Made by a program: the position numbers and the translations under genes. A stretch of 64,000 bases of DNA from Paraburkholderia metrosideri (GTDB taxonomy: Bacteria > Pseudomonadota > Gammaproteobacteria > Burkholderiales > Burkholderiaceae): contig NZ_CAJHCP010000017.1 of NCBI RefSeq assembly GCF_904848625.1, forward strand, positions 1 through 64,000. Direction: 5' to 3'. Within the stretch, counting starts at the first letter, position 1; each line of letters begins with the position of its first letter. Shown here piece after piece: positions 52,722 through 60,799 of the stretch. The notes under the pieces are model-generated. The model was not told where the DNA came from and did no database searches. It saw only the letters and a list, made by a program, of their open reading frames with translations.

Positions 52722-53583
52722 TTTTAAAGCCTACAACGACGACATGACTTGTATTTATTTTTGCTAGATATGGGTCCTGCCAGAGAATCTTGCGAGCGAC
52801 AGGTGTCGGCAGCAAGGGTAAGCTAGTTTTTACCTCAAAAGAATCCTTTTTTTTCGAAAAAATATAAGGTATTTTCTTTAAGGATAGCATGATTGTGCTG
52901 ATAAACATCGTAAACCAGTTATTAGAAACTGTTGGTTCAATCCAAAGCCATGAGCTTTCGCGCGCTTTATGACTAAGACGTATGGAAGCCGCTTCCAATG
53001 ACTTATGGATTTCTTCCATTCCGTCTTTTCCTAGACCGGTCAAAGCGGAGATAACGCATAGAAAGCGCTTGGTACCGAGAGACTTTGCATCGTCAAAAAA
53101 AACATCGAGCAATTCGCTGAAATCTCCAACGACTCTCAAGTCGCAGGGCCAACATTCTAGTTCAATCGATATACCCGCCATTGCAAGCCAGGGCTCTAGT
53201 TCTTCTAGCATTTCGCTATACAATGCGAGAGCATCTGTCGAATAGTCGACGCCAAAAATGTGAACGTTTAAAGGAAGTTGTGGAATGCAGTTTGCTCCAC
53301 GAAGCTCACGGAGTAGCGCCAAAATTGCGAGTGTTCCGGCACCATTCCCCGCGCCAAGGTCGAGGAGAAAGATACGTCCATCCGCCATTTGGTCCAGTAT
53401 CATGTCACGAATTTCAGGTTCCGAATCCATTGGGTCGGAACACACATACTGAGCACGGACCGCAGAGTTTAAAAATCGTCCAACAAAATGAACCTCCGCT
53501 TCCGATTGGGTTGCCCCTCCAATGGCGCCAGACGACCCACTAAGGGTGGAATAGTCGGCCATCCAGCCCTTCGCAATCAGCAT
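52714..53583 (-). CDS. SAM-dependent methyltransferase-like protein
   Basis: About 289 residues from ATG 53583. A class I methyltransferase core is visible: motif I FLLDLGAGNGAGTLAIL near 72-88 (glycine-rich SAM loop), acidic motif II IFGVDYSTDALALY near 110-122, then DLRVVGDFSELLDVFFDD. No target motif such as DPPY or a Cys loop is seen, so it does not look like a typical DNA base methylase; an RNA, protein or small-molecule target is possible. The N-terminus is uncertain: the frame is open to 54189, but the upstream part looks untranslated, and ATG 53562 or TTG 53604 are alternatives. It precedes and overlaps the reverse transcriptase gene by 8 bp. Confidence 0.75.
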   Translation of the reverse strand: MLIAKGWMADYSTLSGSSGAIGGATQSEAEVHFVGRFLNSAVRAQYVCSDPMDSEPEIRDMILDQMADGRIFLLDLGAGNGAGTLAILALLRELRGANCIPQLPLNVHIFGVDYSTDALALYSEMLEELEPWLAMAGISIELECWPCDLRVVGDFSELLDVFFDDAKSLGTKRFLCVISALTGLGKDGMEEIHKSLEAASIRLSHKARESSWLWIEPTVSNNWFTMFISTIMLSLKKIPYIFSKKKDSFEVKTSLPLLPTPVARKILWQDPYLAKINTSHVVVVGFKND

Positions 53584-54225
53584 TTTTTTGTGTGCACCGA
53601 CCAATGGCTGAGGCAGATGCAGTAAGTCTTTGGACCAGATACTCGCGGGAAGACATTTACCGCTCAGCGACGATGGTGTTGACGAGTCAGACGTTGATTG
53701 GCTCACAGATTTCAGAGAAGTTTGCGGTACACGGATTATGCATTCCTCCGACCAAATTCGGACAAGCAATCGTGTCACCGGCTCGAATTGCGCAGGCCAA
53801 AGCGGCCCTCTTCGTTTGCAAGTCGGCAAACGAAGAGTAGACGTTTCGGAAAGCGTAAAGCGCTTTGATCGGCGAGCAACGTTCGCCTCGGCAATTGAAT
53901 GTCCGTTTGCTGGGCAGTCCCGCCGCATGAACGTCCGGGCGACGAGATGGACGAATGTCCCTTCCTGGCCGGTCACTGCCTGACGGCGACCGGCCGCACG
54001 CGGCCCGAAGCCGCCGGTCGAACTATGAGGATACGGGTGACCGTTTCCAAGGCATAACTGCCCCACATGGTCCGGAGATCTGGCTGAGTTCCGATAATAG
54101 CTTGCAATCTTGCACGAATGCGCGGAGTCGTGCAGACCGGTCAACGGCGTATAGTCGACGCAGCACACCGAATCACTGAGAACGGCCATGTTTAACTATC
54201 ACCTTGTGCTGAGACTATCCGAAAA
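53584..54225. other. Spacer upstream of the methyltransferase-RT operon
   Basis: About 640 bp between the divergent starts of the methyltransferase-like gene and the four-helix membrane protein. The leftward frame stays open across it, but the translation has no protein-like character and no family match. It is long for two promoters and could encode an RNA for the reverse transcriptase, by analogy with retron or DRT templates. No retron-like msr/msd pairing was identified by eye. Confidence 0.35.
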
Positions 54226-55314
54226 ATGAGACATGATGATCAGACGGTAGACGCTGAACTCGGGCCGATTGCGAGAAAACTTCGATTGCGGCGCCTAATG
54301 GTAGTCGCGAGTGTTTTTGCAGGCGTGTTCGGCATTGTTTTTCTATATTTAGCCAACTCTGAGATGTTTTACCGCATGTTGGATACCGGATCCGAGTCGA
54401 GCAATCCAAGGGTGGTCCTTCAGAGTCTATTCGTCGGCGCTTTTTTCCTCTTCTTGGTGAGCGCCGGGTCTGTCGCGCTTTTGTACCTTCAGACTGGATT
54501 CCGCTCCGAATTGAGACTTGTATCGAACGCGGAAAGAGTGATCTTGCCTAATCGCGAGGTCGTGCAATCTCGCTCCACTGCGAAGATCGAGACGCCTTCA
54601 GTGTCCAAACGGAACGTTGTGGATGATTTTGGGAACTTAATATCGAGTGACATCGCGTCGCCAGCGGAGGAAGACTCGCCTGCCTCCGTCCCGCCGGAGT
54701 CGATAGACGGCGCCTTGTCGAAAGACCAATTGGTGGAGCTGCAATTTGAGCAGTCTCGTGACCGTCTGCTTCGTGAAATAACGAGCCTTGGTTGGCGCGG
54801 GAATGTCAATCTTGTTCTAGGTATATTGATCTCAGTCTCCGGTTTGTCTGTTTTAGCTGTTTTTCTTCTGTCGGAAAATGGACATGTAAGTGTGACAGCT
54901 GCGGCAGGAGCTACGGTCAATGTGGCTACTGCCGCGAGACAGTCAGAGGAAGCAGTTTCATTTTTTATCCATTTTCTTCCCCGGCTAACCTTCGTCCTTC
55001 TAATCGAGTTATTTGCATATTTCTTCTTGCGACTATATAAAAACTCGCTTTCTGAAATCAAATATTTTCAGAATGAAATCACCAATTTGGAAGCGAAACA
55101 CTTAGCTCTCAGGTCTGCATTTTTCACCGGCACGGGGTCGCTAATTAACAAGGTGGTTGTCTCCCTAGTAGAAACGGAGCGCAACCATATCCTCGAAAAA
55201 GGCCAGACAACGGTAGAACTCGAACGAACGCGAATCGAACGGGATGACCTTTCGGACGTTACTAAAAGCGTTTCGTCGCTTTTTGAAGCAGTCAAGGAAA
55301 AGGTGAAGAAATAG
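54226..55314 (+). CDS. Four-helix membrane protein with C-terminal coiled coil
   Basis: A 362-residue inner-membrane protein, divergent from the methyltransferase-RT operon. Helices are near residues 23-45, 66-90, 190-214 and 246-270. The cytosolic loop between helices 2 and 3 (about 100 residues) is polar and charged. The tail after helix 4 is a long coiled coil (NSLSEIKYFQNEITNLEAKHLALR, then ETERNHILEKGQTTVELERTRIERDDL). No known family was recognised. Topology and charged helices resemble membrane effectors of some defence systems. It shares the AT-richer composition of the RT and methyltransferase genes, suggesting common acquisition. Functional linkage is inference. Confidence 0.72.
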   Translation: MRHDDQTVDAELGPIARKLRLRRLMVVASVFAGVFGIVFLYLANSEMFYRMLDTGSESSNPRVVLQSLFVGAFFLFLVSAGSVALLYLQTGFRSELRLVSNAERVILPNREVVQSRSTAKIETPSVSKRNVVDDFGNLISSDIASPAEEDSPASVPPESIDGALSKDQLVELQFEQSRDRLLREITSLGWRGNVNLVLGILISVSGLSVLAVFLLSENGHVSVTAAAGATVNVATAARQSEEAVSFFIHFLPRLTFVLLIELFAYFFLRLYKNSLSEIKYFQNEITNLEAKHLALRSAFFTGTGSLINKVVVSLVETERNHILEKGQTTVELERTRIERDDLSDVTKSVSSLFEAVKEKVKK

Positions 55315-55955
55315 GCGGCACCGGTCCCTCTTTTCATATCAGGATTTGGCGTGCCACGCCCGAGAACAATAGTGGGAACGAAAGCTGCGGTGCTTCCCGC
55401 TAAACATGGCGCAACATTGCCGTGCACACAGTGCATTGACAGATGGTCAGTCGTCGGCTGCAGCGCGAGTGACGGGATCGACGCGTGCCAGGCTGAATTC
55501 CGCAGCAAGGTCGCCGTTCGAGCGTCTTCTATGGCTGCTGGACGAATGGCGGAGACTGGCCGATCACGCACAAAGCTTTCCCGGTTGTTCAAGCTATTTC
55601 GGTTCGCGTATTCGGCTCGATGCGGCTAGGGGAGTCACCGATTTCGGGGCAGTCCCGCAAATTCACGGTGACATTCCCGCCTGTTCTCCGATCAGCAGCC
55701 GCGAACACGAGCGTGTCGCCGTCATGCTATCACCTGGTAGACGCCTGACAGGATATTGATCCTCGCCGCGTCGTCAGCCCTTCCAGAAAAGGGCTGTGTC
55801 CGACTCGAGCGTGTCCATCGGCATGTCTCTTCCATTTCTGATTCGCTCAGATTCAAAATTCTTTCGGACCTATATCACTGCTCCGAGCAAGGCAGCAGCC
55901 CGCCGCTCCGTCAGCACGATCCCGCGCTGACGCATTCCGTCTCTGGAGTCTGGTG
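55315..55955. other. Intergenic region with possible gene debris
   Basis: About 640 bp returning to GC-rich composition. Open frames of up to 117 codons exist (55406-55759) with stretches such as PFERLLWLLDEWRRL, but start and domain evidence are weak. Possibly the remnant of an older element gene. No functional gene can be supported. Confidence 0.35.
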
Positions 55956-56084
55956 ATGATCCCCATAAGTCCCCTCGACTATTTGGTCGCCTTCGCGACC
56001 GCTTTCCTTCTCGGCGCACTCTGGACGTTGTGCTTCGGCTGCTACGCCAACAAGATCCGACGAGAGGCGGCCGCCCATGCATGA
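55956..56084 (+). CDS. Small single-pass membrane protein
   Basis: A 42-residue protein: after MIPIS, a hydrophobic helix LDYLVAFATAFLLGALWTL, then a Cys-containing turn (CFGCYANK) and a basic end. GGAG lies about eight bases before ATG 55956. Its stop overlaps the start of the next gene (56077) by 8 bp, indicating translational coupling. Too short for family assignment; a membrane anchor or partner for the following Gly-zipper protein is plausible. Confidence 0.6.
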   Translation: MIPISPLDYLVAFATAFLLGALWTLCFGCYANKIRREAAAHA

Positions 56085-56553
56085 TCAACGTCCATTAGAG
56101 TCATCCGGCGATGACGAGGAATGGCTCCAGCACTGTCGGCGAGCGCACGATCCACGCGAGCCCCCGGATGATCGCCACCCTGGCGATGAACTGCCCCGCT
56201 ACCACTCAGGCACGTCCAGCGTGATCTATCCGTGTCCGGCCTGCCAGTCGTTACAGACTGAGCCGCGTCATCGCGCACGCCGGATCGGCGGCGCGATTGG
56301 TGCGGCTGCCGGAGCAACTAGCACAGCGGCGGCAGCACTCTCCGGCGCAGAAATCGGAGCGACGGTCGGTACGCCTGGCGGGCCATTCGGTGTGCTGTGT
56401 GGCGCCATTGCCGGCGCGGTCATCGCTGGACTGGCCGGAGCTGCCGCTGGTTGTGCCACTGGCGCGGCACTTGGCGAAACTCTCGACCAGAAGGTCCTCG
56501 ACAACTGGCGCTGCCGCGCCTGCGGACACACCTTCTCCATCCGGCCGGACTGA
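56077..56553 (+). CDS. Gly-zipper protein with split zinc ribbon
   Basis: A 158-residue protein. CPACQS near residue 53 and CRACGH near 146 form a two-part zinc ribbon. Between them lies a long Gly/Ala-rich segment (IGGAIGAAAGATSTAAAALSGAEIGATVGTPGG, then GAIAGAVIAGLAGAAAGCATGAALG) of the glycine-zipper type that packs helices in membranes. The two zinc half-sites come together if the hydrophobic part is a membrane hairpin. It overlaps the small membrane protein gene by 8 bp. Function unknown; similar proteins occur on plasmids and integrative elements. Confidence 0.65.
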   Translation: MHDQRPLESSGDDEEWLQHCRRAHDPREPPDDRHPGDELPRYHSGTSSVIYPCPACQSLQTEPRHRARRIGGAIGAAAGATSTAAAALSGAEIGATVGTPGGPFGVLCGAIAGAVIAGLAGAAAGCATGAALGETLDQKVLDNWRCRACGHTFSIRPD

Positions 56554-56602
56554 TCCGGCCTGCGCTTCTCCCCTTTCCTGTTTCCCGATCTTTCCACTGT
56601 CG

Positions 56603-56623
56603 CCCGGCTACGTGCCGGGTTTT
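56603..56623 (+). terminator. Short terminator-like hairpin before DUF932 gene
   Basis: Stem CCCGG-ctacgtg-CCGGG followed by TTTT, about 50 bp after the Gly-zipper stop and 23 bp before the next start. A weak terminator or attenuator. Confidence 0.5.
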
Positions 56624-56645
56624 ATGCACTTGTCTGGAGGTTGAT

Positions 56646-57620
56646 ATGCATCTTGTCAGCAATATGGCATATGTCGGCGAAATCCCGTGGCATGGTCTCG
56701 GCAACCAGCTTTCCCCGAAGCAGCCCATCGAGGTCTGGGCCCGTCAGGCCGGCCTTGACTGGACGATCGAATCGGCCGACGTACGATTCGTCGCCAGCAG
56801 CACCAGCGGATCACCCAACAACATCGGCTCAATCCATGCGTTTCCGGAACAACGCGTGCTCTACCGCTCCGACACGAAGGCTCCGCTGTCCGTCGTGTCG
56901 TCGCGCTATCAGGTCGTGCAGCCGCGCGAGATCCTGGAGTTCTATCGCGACCTCACCGAAGTCGGCGGCTTCGAGCTGGAGACGGCCGGCGTGCTCAAGG
57001 ACGGCAAAAAACTCTGGGCGCTGGCCCGTACCGGCCAGTCCGTCTCGCTCAAGGGCCGCGACGAGGTGAACGGCTACCTGCTGCTCGCCACCGCCTGTGA
57101 CGGGACGCTCGCGACCACCGCGCAGTTCACGTCGGTGCGTGTCGTGTGCAACAACACGCTCGCCATCGCGCTTGGCGATTCGGCAGGGTGCGTGAAGGTG
57201 CCGCACCGTAGCCAGTTCGACGCGCAGGCCGTCAAACGCCAGCTCGGCATCGCGATCTCGTCGTGGGACGGCTTCATGGTCCGCATGAAGGCGCTGGTCG
57301 AGCGCAAGGTGAGCGACGCAGCCGCCGAGGCGTTCTTCCAGCGCGTGCTGACGTATCCGGCGAGTACGGGTCTTCCTGCCCCGGCGACAAATGACAGCGC
57401 GATTAAAGCTGCGCACGCACTGTACGCCGGTCGCGGCAAAGGTGCCACGCTGCCGTCTGCGTCGGGTACGGCATGGGGTCTCGTGAACTCGATCACCGAG
57501 TTCGTCGATCACCAGCGTCGCGCACGCAGCGACGATCACCGGCGTGATGCAGCGTGGTTCGGTGCTGGCGCCACGCTCAAGCAGAGGGCTTGGGACGAGG
57601 CGATGAAGCTCGTCGCATGA
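56646..57620 (+). CDS. DUF932-domain protein
   Basis: A 324-residue protein of the DUF932 family, common on phages, plasmids and ICEs (phage/plasmid-like protein TIGR03299 group). It opens MHLVSNMAYVGEIPWHGLGNQL, a typical start, and includes RYQVVQPREILEFYRDLTEVGGFELETAGVL and VRVVCNNTLAIAL. Biochemical role is unknown, though it is usually found with recombination genes, as here with the YqaJ-type nuclease. A terminator-like hairpin precedes it and another follows. The start at 56646 follows GGAGG. Confidence 0.88.
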   Translation: MHLVSNMAYVGEIPWHGLGNQLSPKQPIEVWARQAGLDWTIESADVRFVASSTSGSPNNIGSIHAFPEQRVLYRSDTKAPLSVVSSRYQVVQPREILEFYRDLTEVGGFELETAGVLKDGKKLWALARTGQSVSLKGRDEVNGYLLLATACDGTLATTAQFTSVRVVCNNTLAIALGDSAGCVKVPHRSQFDAQAVKRQLGIAISSWDGFMVRMKALVERKVSDAAAEAFFQRVLTYPASTGLPAPATNDSAIKAAHALYAGRGKGATLPSASGTAWGLVNSITEFVDHQRRARSDDHRRDAAWFGAGATLKQRAWDEAMKLVA

Positions 57621-57649
57621 AGTTCCCATTCCCTGTTGTTACGTCATAT

Positions 57650-57683
57650 ATGCCTGGCCGGGGTTTTCCCCGCCGGGCATTTT
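57650..57683 (+). terminator. Terminator-like hairpin between DUF932 and nuclease genes
   Basis: Imperfect stem ATGCCTGGCCGGGG-tttt-CCCCGCCGGGCAT followed by TTT; strong GC stem in the 80-bp gap. Possible attenuator. Confidence 0.6.
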
Positions 57684-57700
57684 CACATCTGGAGGTGGTT

Positions 57701-58696
57701 ATGTCCCAAGCTGAACCGGCAGGACAGGGCAGAAACCGTCCGGCATTACGGCTCGTGGAAACGAAAGACCTCTCACGCGACGAATGGCTATCGGTGCGGA
57801 AGAACGGGATTGGCGGATCGGACGCCGCTGCTGCCGTGGGTCTTAGTCCGTACATGAGTCCGCTCGAACTGTGGATGGTCAAGACCGGGCGAGACGCCGG
57901 GCTGGTACGGCCTGATCCCACCGACACCAGTGAACCGGTCTATTGGGGAACGTTGCTCGAACCGATTGTCGCCGCCGCGTACACGCAGCAGACCGGCAAC
58001 CGCGTGCGAAAGGTCAATGCAGTACTCCAGCATCCGACGATTCCCTTCATGCTCGCGAATCTGGATCGGGAAATCGTCGGCGTGCCTGGTGTGCAGATTC
58101 TCGAATGCAAGACTGCGGGCGAGTTCGGCGCACGGCTGTGGCGCGAGGGTGTGCCCGAATACGTGCAGGTGCAGGTTCAGCACCAACTTGCCGTCACGGG
58201 TAAGCGGGCGGCGGATGTGGCCGTGCTGCTCTGCGGGCAGAAGCTTGACGTGCACCGGATCGAACGTGACGACGCATTGATCGCGCGGCTCATTCCACTC
58301 GAAGCCGCGTTCTGGCGATACGTCGAGACCGATACGCCGCCGCCCGCGGATGGCTCGGATTCGGCCGATCGCGCGCTGCGCTGCCTGTATCCGGGAACCG
58401 GCGGGACGGTTGATTTCAGCGACGACCGGCGCATGTCGTCGGCGTTCGCCGACTTGGTTGCAGTTCGGGCCGATATCGAGCAGCGCGAGGCGCAGGAAGC
58501 GCTGCTCAAGCAGACGATCCAGCAGGCGATGGCCGAATCCGACCGTGCGATCTTCGAGACGGGTTCGGTGTCGTTCAAACGCAGTCGCGATAGCACCGGT
58601 GTCGATCTCAAGCGGCTGCTTGTCGATCACCCTGAATTCACGACACAGTACGCGCTCACCAAAACCGGCTCACGCCGGTTTCTCGTGTCCATCTGA
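57701..58696 (+). CDS. YqaJ/lambda-exonuclease-type recombination nuclease
   Basis: A 331-residue PD-(D/E)xK nuclease that resects double-stranded ends for phage-type recombination. The opening RDEWLSVRKNGIGGSDAAAAVGLSPYMSPLELW is characteristic. Active-site parts are Glu in WGTLLEPIVAAAYTQQTGNRVRK, Asp in MLANLDREIVG and ExK in QILECKTAGEF, then VPEYVQVQVQHQLAVTG with the conserved Gln. A coiled segment (about 250-290) and a FKRSRDSTGVDLKRLL tail follow. GGAGG precedes ATG 57701. No Beta/RecT annealing protein was seen next to it, so the partner may be the neighbouring cysteine-containing protein or lie outside the window. Confidence 0.9.
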   Translation: MSQAEPAGQGRNRPALRLVETKDLSRDEWLSVRKNGIGGSDAAAAVGLSPYMSPLELWMVKTGRDAGLVRPDPTDTSEPVYWGTLLEPIVAAAYTQQTGNRVRKVNAVLQHPTIPFMLANLDREIVGVPGVQILECKTAGEFGARLWREGVPEYVQVQVQHQLAVTGKRAADVAVLLCGQKLDVHRIERDDALIARLIPLEAAFWRYVETDTPPPADGSDSADRALRCLYPGTGGTVDFSDDRRMSSAFADLVAVRADIEQREAQEALLKQTIQQAMAESDRAIFETGSVSFKRSRDSTGVDLKRLLVDHPEFTTQYALTKTGSRRFLVSI

Positions 58697-58803
58697 ACCA
58701 CTTCCTGCCGTTCCCGCAGTTTTCTCTTTCTCCCACATTGGTTTGCTTCGCCCATCAGTTTCTCTTTCCGTTGTCCGTTTCCCTTATCTACAGGAGAACC
58801 ACC

Positions 58804-59724
58804 ATGCTCAAGGGCCTCTCAATCACGCCGCCCGTGATCGGTCGCATTTCCATTGGCCGTGTCGTCGAAAAGAACGGTAAACGCCTGCCAGAGAAGGACG
58901 ATCAATTTACCCTGACGACCCAGGTTCAGCAGCGCGGCGAATGGATGCTGCATCCGCTGAACGAGTCGTTGCGCAAAGTCACCTCTGGCAAGCTTCGCGC
59001 GATTCCCGTGCGTTTCCTGTTTAACGATCCCAATCTGAACCTGCGTGCCGAGTATTCGCTGTTCGACCGCGATACCGGGCGACCCGTATGCGTTGGCAAT
59101 GGCGAGACGTGCAGACGGGCGGGCGAAGCAGGCATTGAAGCGCTGCCGTGTCCGTCGCCAGACGGCTGCGCATTCGGGCAGGCAGGCAACTGCAAGCCAT
59201 ATGGTCGGCTGAACGTCACGATCGGCGCCGAGGATGAACTTGGGTCGTTCGTCTTTCGCACAACCTCGTTCAACTCAATTCGCACGCTTGCCGCCCGGCT
59301 TCATTACTTCAGCGCCGTGTCAGGCAATCTGCTCGCGTGTCTGCCGCTGGAGTTGAAGCTTCGCGGCAAGTCCACAACGCAGAGTTACCGGTCTGCCATC
59401 TACTACGTGGACCTTGGGATGAGCGGCGGCGCCACGCTCGAGGAGACGATCACGCAGGCACGCGAACTCGATGCCCGCCGCAAGGCTGCCGGTTTCGATC
59501 AGTCGGCGCTGGATGCCGCAGCGCGAACCGGTTTTGCCAACGGCGCTTTCGAGGAAAGTCCGGAGGACGGTGCGGCCGTCGCCGAAGAGTTCTACCCGGA
59601 GGGCGAACCGGATGGATCGAGCGGCAAGGCTCAGACAGCGCAAGGCCAGACCGGAAACGATCGGCCGACGCTGCGCGACAAGCTCGACCGGAAAACAGCG
59701 CTCCTTGGGGGAGCCGCCGCATGA
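58804..59724 (+). CDS. Mobile-element protein with four-Cys segment
   Basis: A 306-residue protein of a family found next to YqaJ and DUF932 genes on integrative elements and sometimes annotated as hydrolase or metal-binding. Visible features: FDRDTGRPVCVGNGETCRRAG, then ALPCPSPDGCAFGQAGNCKPYGRL (a cluster of five cysteines, four in plausible zinc spacing), then SFVFRTTSFNSIRTLAARLHYFSAVSG. The C-terminal 90 residues are Glu/Asp/Ala-rich linker. AGGAG precedes ATG 58804. Its stop overlaps the next start by 4 bp. A DNA-annealing or recombination-accessory role is inferred from context. Confidence 0.75.
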   Translation: MLKGLSITPPVIGRISIGRVVEKNGKRLPEKDDQFTLTTQVQQRGEWMLHPLNESLRKVTSGKLRAIPVRFLFNDPNLNLRAEYSLFDRDTGRPVCVGNGETCRRAGEAGIEALPCPSPDGCAFGQAGNCKPYGRLNVTIGAEDELGSFVFRTTSFNSIRTLAARLHYFSAVSGNLLACLPLELKLRGKSTTQSYRSAIYYVDLGMSGGATLEETITQARELDARRKAAGFDQSALDAAARTGFANGAFEESPEDGAAVAEEFYPEGEPDGSSGKAQTAQGQTGNDRPTLRDKLDRKTALLGGAAA

Positions 59725-60707
59725 GTACGCGTGGCGTTGCGCCGTCGCGCTGGTCAATCGTGCTCGCAAGCGGAGCCACCGGAACCGCCATCTGCATGTC
59801 GGTGCTTGCGGGCTGGCAACGCGGAGGCCGACTGCCAGAGCGGCTGGTATGGGTGGCGATCGGTATCGTGCTGGTGATCGCTGCTCACCTCCTGCCGGCA
59901 CTCACACGGACAGCGCCACGACCGGTGCGCTGGGTGGCTGGCTGCCTGTGGGTCGCGTGTATGGCGGCAACCTGCTACGGTCACGCAACGTTCTTCCTGC
60001 TTGCGCAGCAGCACGCCGGCGAAAACCGGGCGGCATCAGTCACGCCGATGGTCGCGACGTTCTCGGGACCGTCTGGTCGTAGTCTCGCGGCGATCATGAC
60101 GGAACGGGCGAAGGTGACGGGCGCGCTGGCTGTCGCCAATACCCGGCATTGCGCGCGTGACTGTTCAGCGGTACTGATCCGTCGGGTATCGCTGGCGGCG
60201 CAGCTCGATGCGCTGAACGCTCAGGCCGATGAGGCACGGCGGCGACAAGTCACGGCTGACCGTGATGCGGCACGGCGTGAACTGCTGCTGGGCGATCCGG
60301 TCTCCAAGCGGCTGGCGGCGACGCTCGGCACCAGCGTGACGCGTATCGATCTGTTGTCAGGATTGGCGTACGCGGCCATATTGGAAGGCGTCGCCTGCTT
60401 GCTCTGGACGGTCACGCTTCAATCACGAACCACCGCAGTAGTCACGCCGGCGGCGATCAATCCGGTCGCGCTAAGTCACGTGAGCGTCTCGCCCAGTCAC
60501 GCGCCGATTGCGGTACCCGGTACGGAATCGGTGACGTCTCCAGTTCCCCGGGGCTCACCAGATACCGAAGTCATGGGACTCGCCAGAGATGTGGCAGCCG
60601 GTCACGTGCGCGCAACCGTTGCCGATATCCGTCGTCACCTGGGCTGCTCGCAAGCCCGCGCGGCAGCATTGCGCAAGCGGCTGGGCGAACTCTCTCAACC
60701 CTCCTAA
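59721..60707 (+). CDS. Membrane protein with coiled coil and C-terminal HTH-like tail (copy B)
   Basis: A 328-residue inner-membrane protein overlapping the previous gene by 4 bp. About three helices (residues 10-90), then FFLLAQQHAGENRAASV, GRSLAAIMTERAKV, a two-Cys motif (HCARDCSAVL), a coiled region LAAQLDALNAQADEARRR, DPVSKRLAATLGTS, a further hydrophobic helix (YAAILEGVACLLW) and a polar linker. The end (VMGLARDVAAGHVRATVADIRRHLGCSQARAAALRKRLGEL) is HTH-like. Order and motifs parallel the protein at 46570. It is followed by a strong terminator. Role unknown; a membrane-tethered regulator, segregation or conjugation factor is possible. Confidence 0.7.
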   Translation: MSTRGVAPSRWSIVLASGATGTAICMSVLAGWQRGGRLPERLVWVAIGIVLVIAAHLLPALTRTAPRPVRWVAGCLWVACMAATCYGHATFFLLAQQHAGENRAASVTPMVATFSGPSGRSLAAIMTERAKVTGALAVANTRHCARDCSAVLIRRVSLAAQLDALNAQADEARRRQVTADRDAARRELLLGDPVSKRLAATLGTSVTRIDLLSGLAYAAILEGVACLLWTVTLQSRTTAVVTPAAINPVALSHVSVSPSHAPIAVPGTESVTSPVPRGSPDTEVMGLARDVAAGHVRATVADIRRHLGCSQARAAALRKRLGELSQPS

Positions 60708-60730
60708 CCCAGGCGCTCGCCTGGGTTTTT
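60706..60730 (+). terminator. Rho-independent terminator
   Basis: Perfect 10-bp stem AACCCAGGCG (60706-60715) and CGCCTGGGTT (60718-60727) with a T-run, overlapping the stop codon of the preceding gene. Confidence 0.9.
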
Positions 60731-60799
60731 CCACTTAAATCCCGTGTATCCGATTCTCTTCGGAGGCGGACGCACGTCTATCGACTGGAGAAAACCATC

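Noticed and set aside
53584..54189. N-terminal extension of the methyltransferase to 54189
   Set aside because: The residues are low in protein-like pattern and the core methyltransferase domain begins well after 53583; no ribosome site is near 54189.
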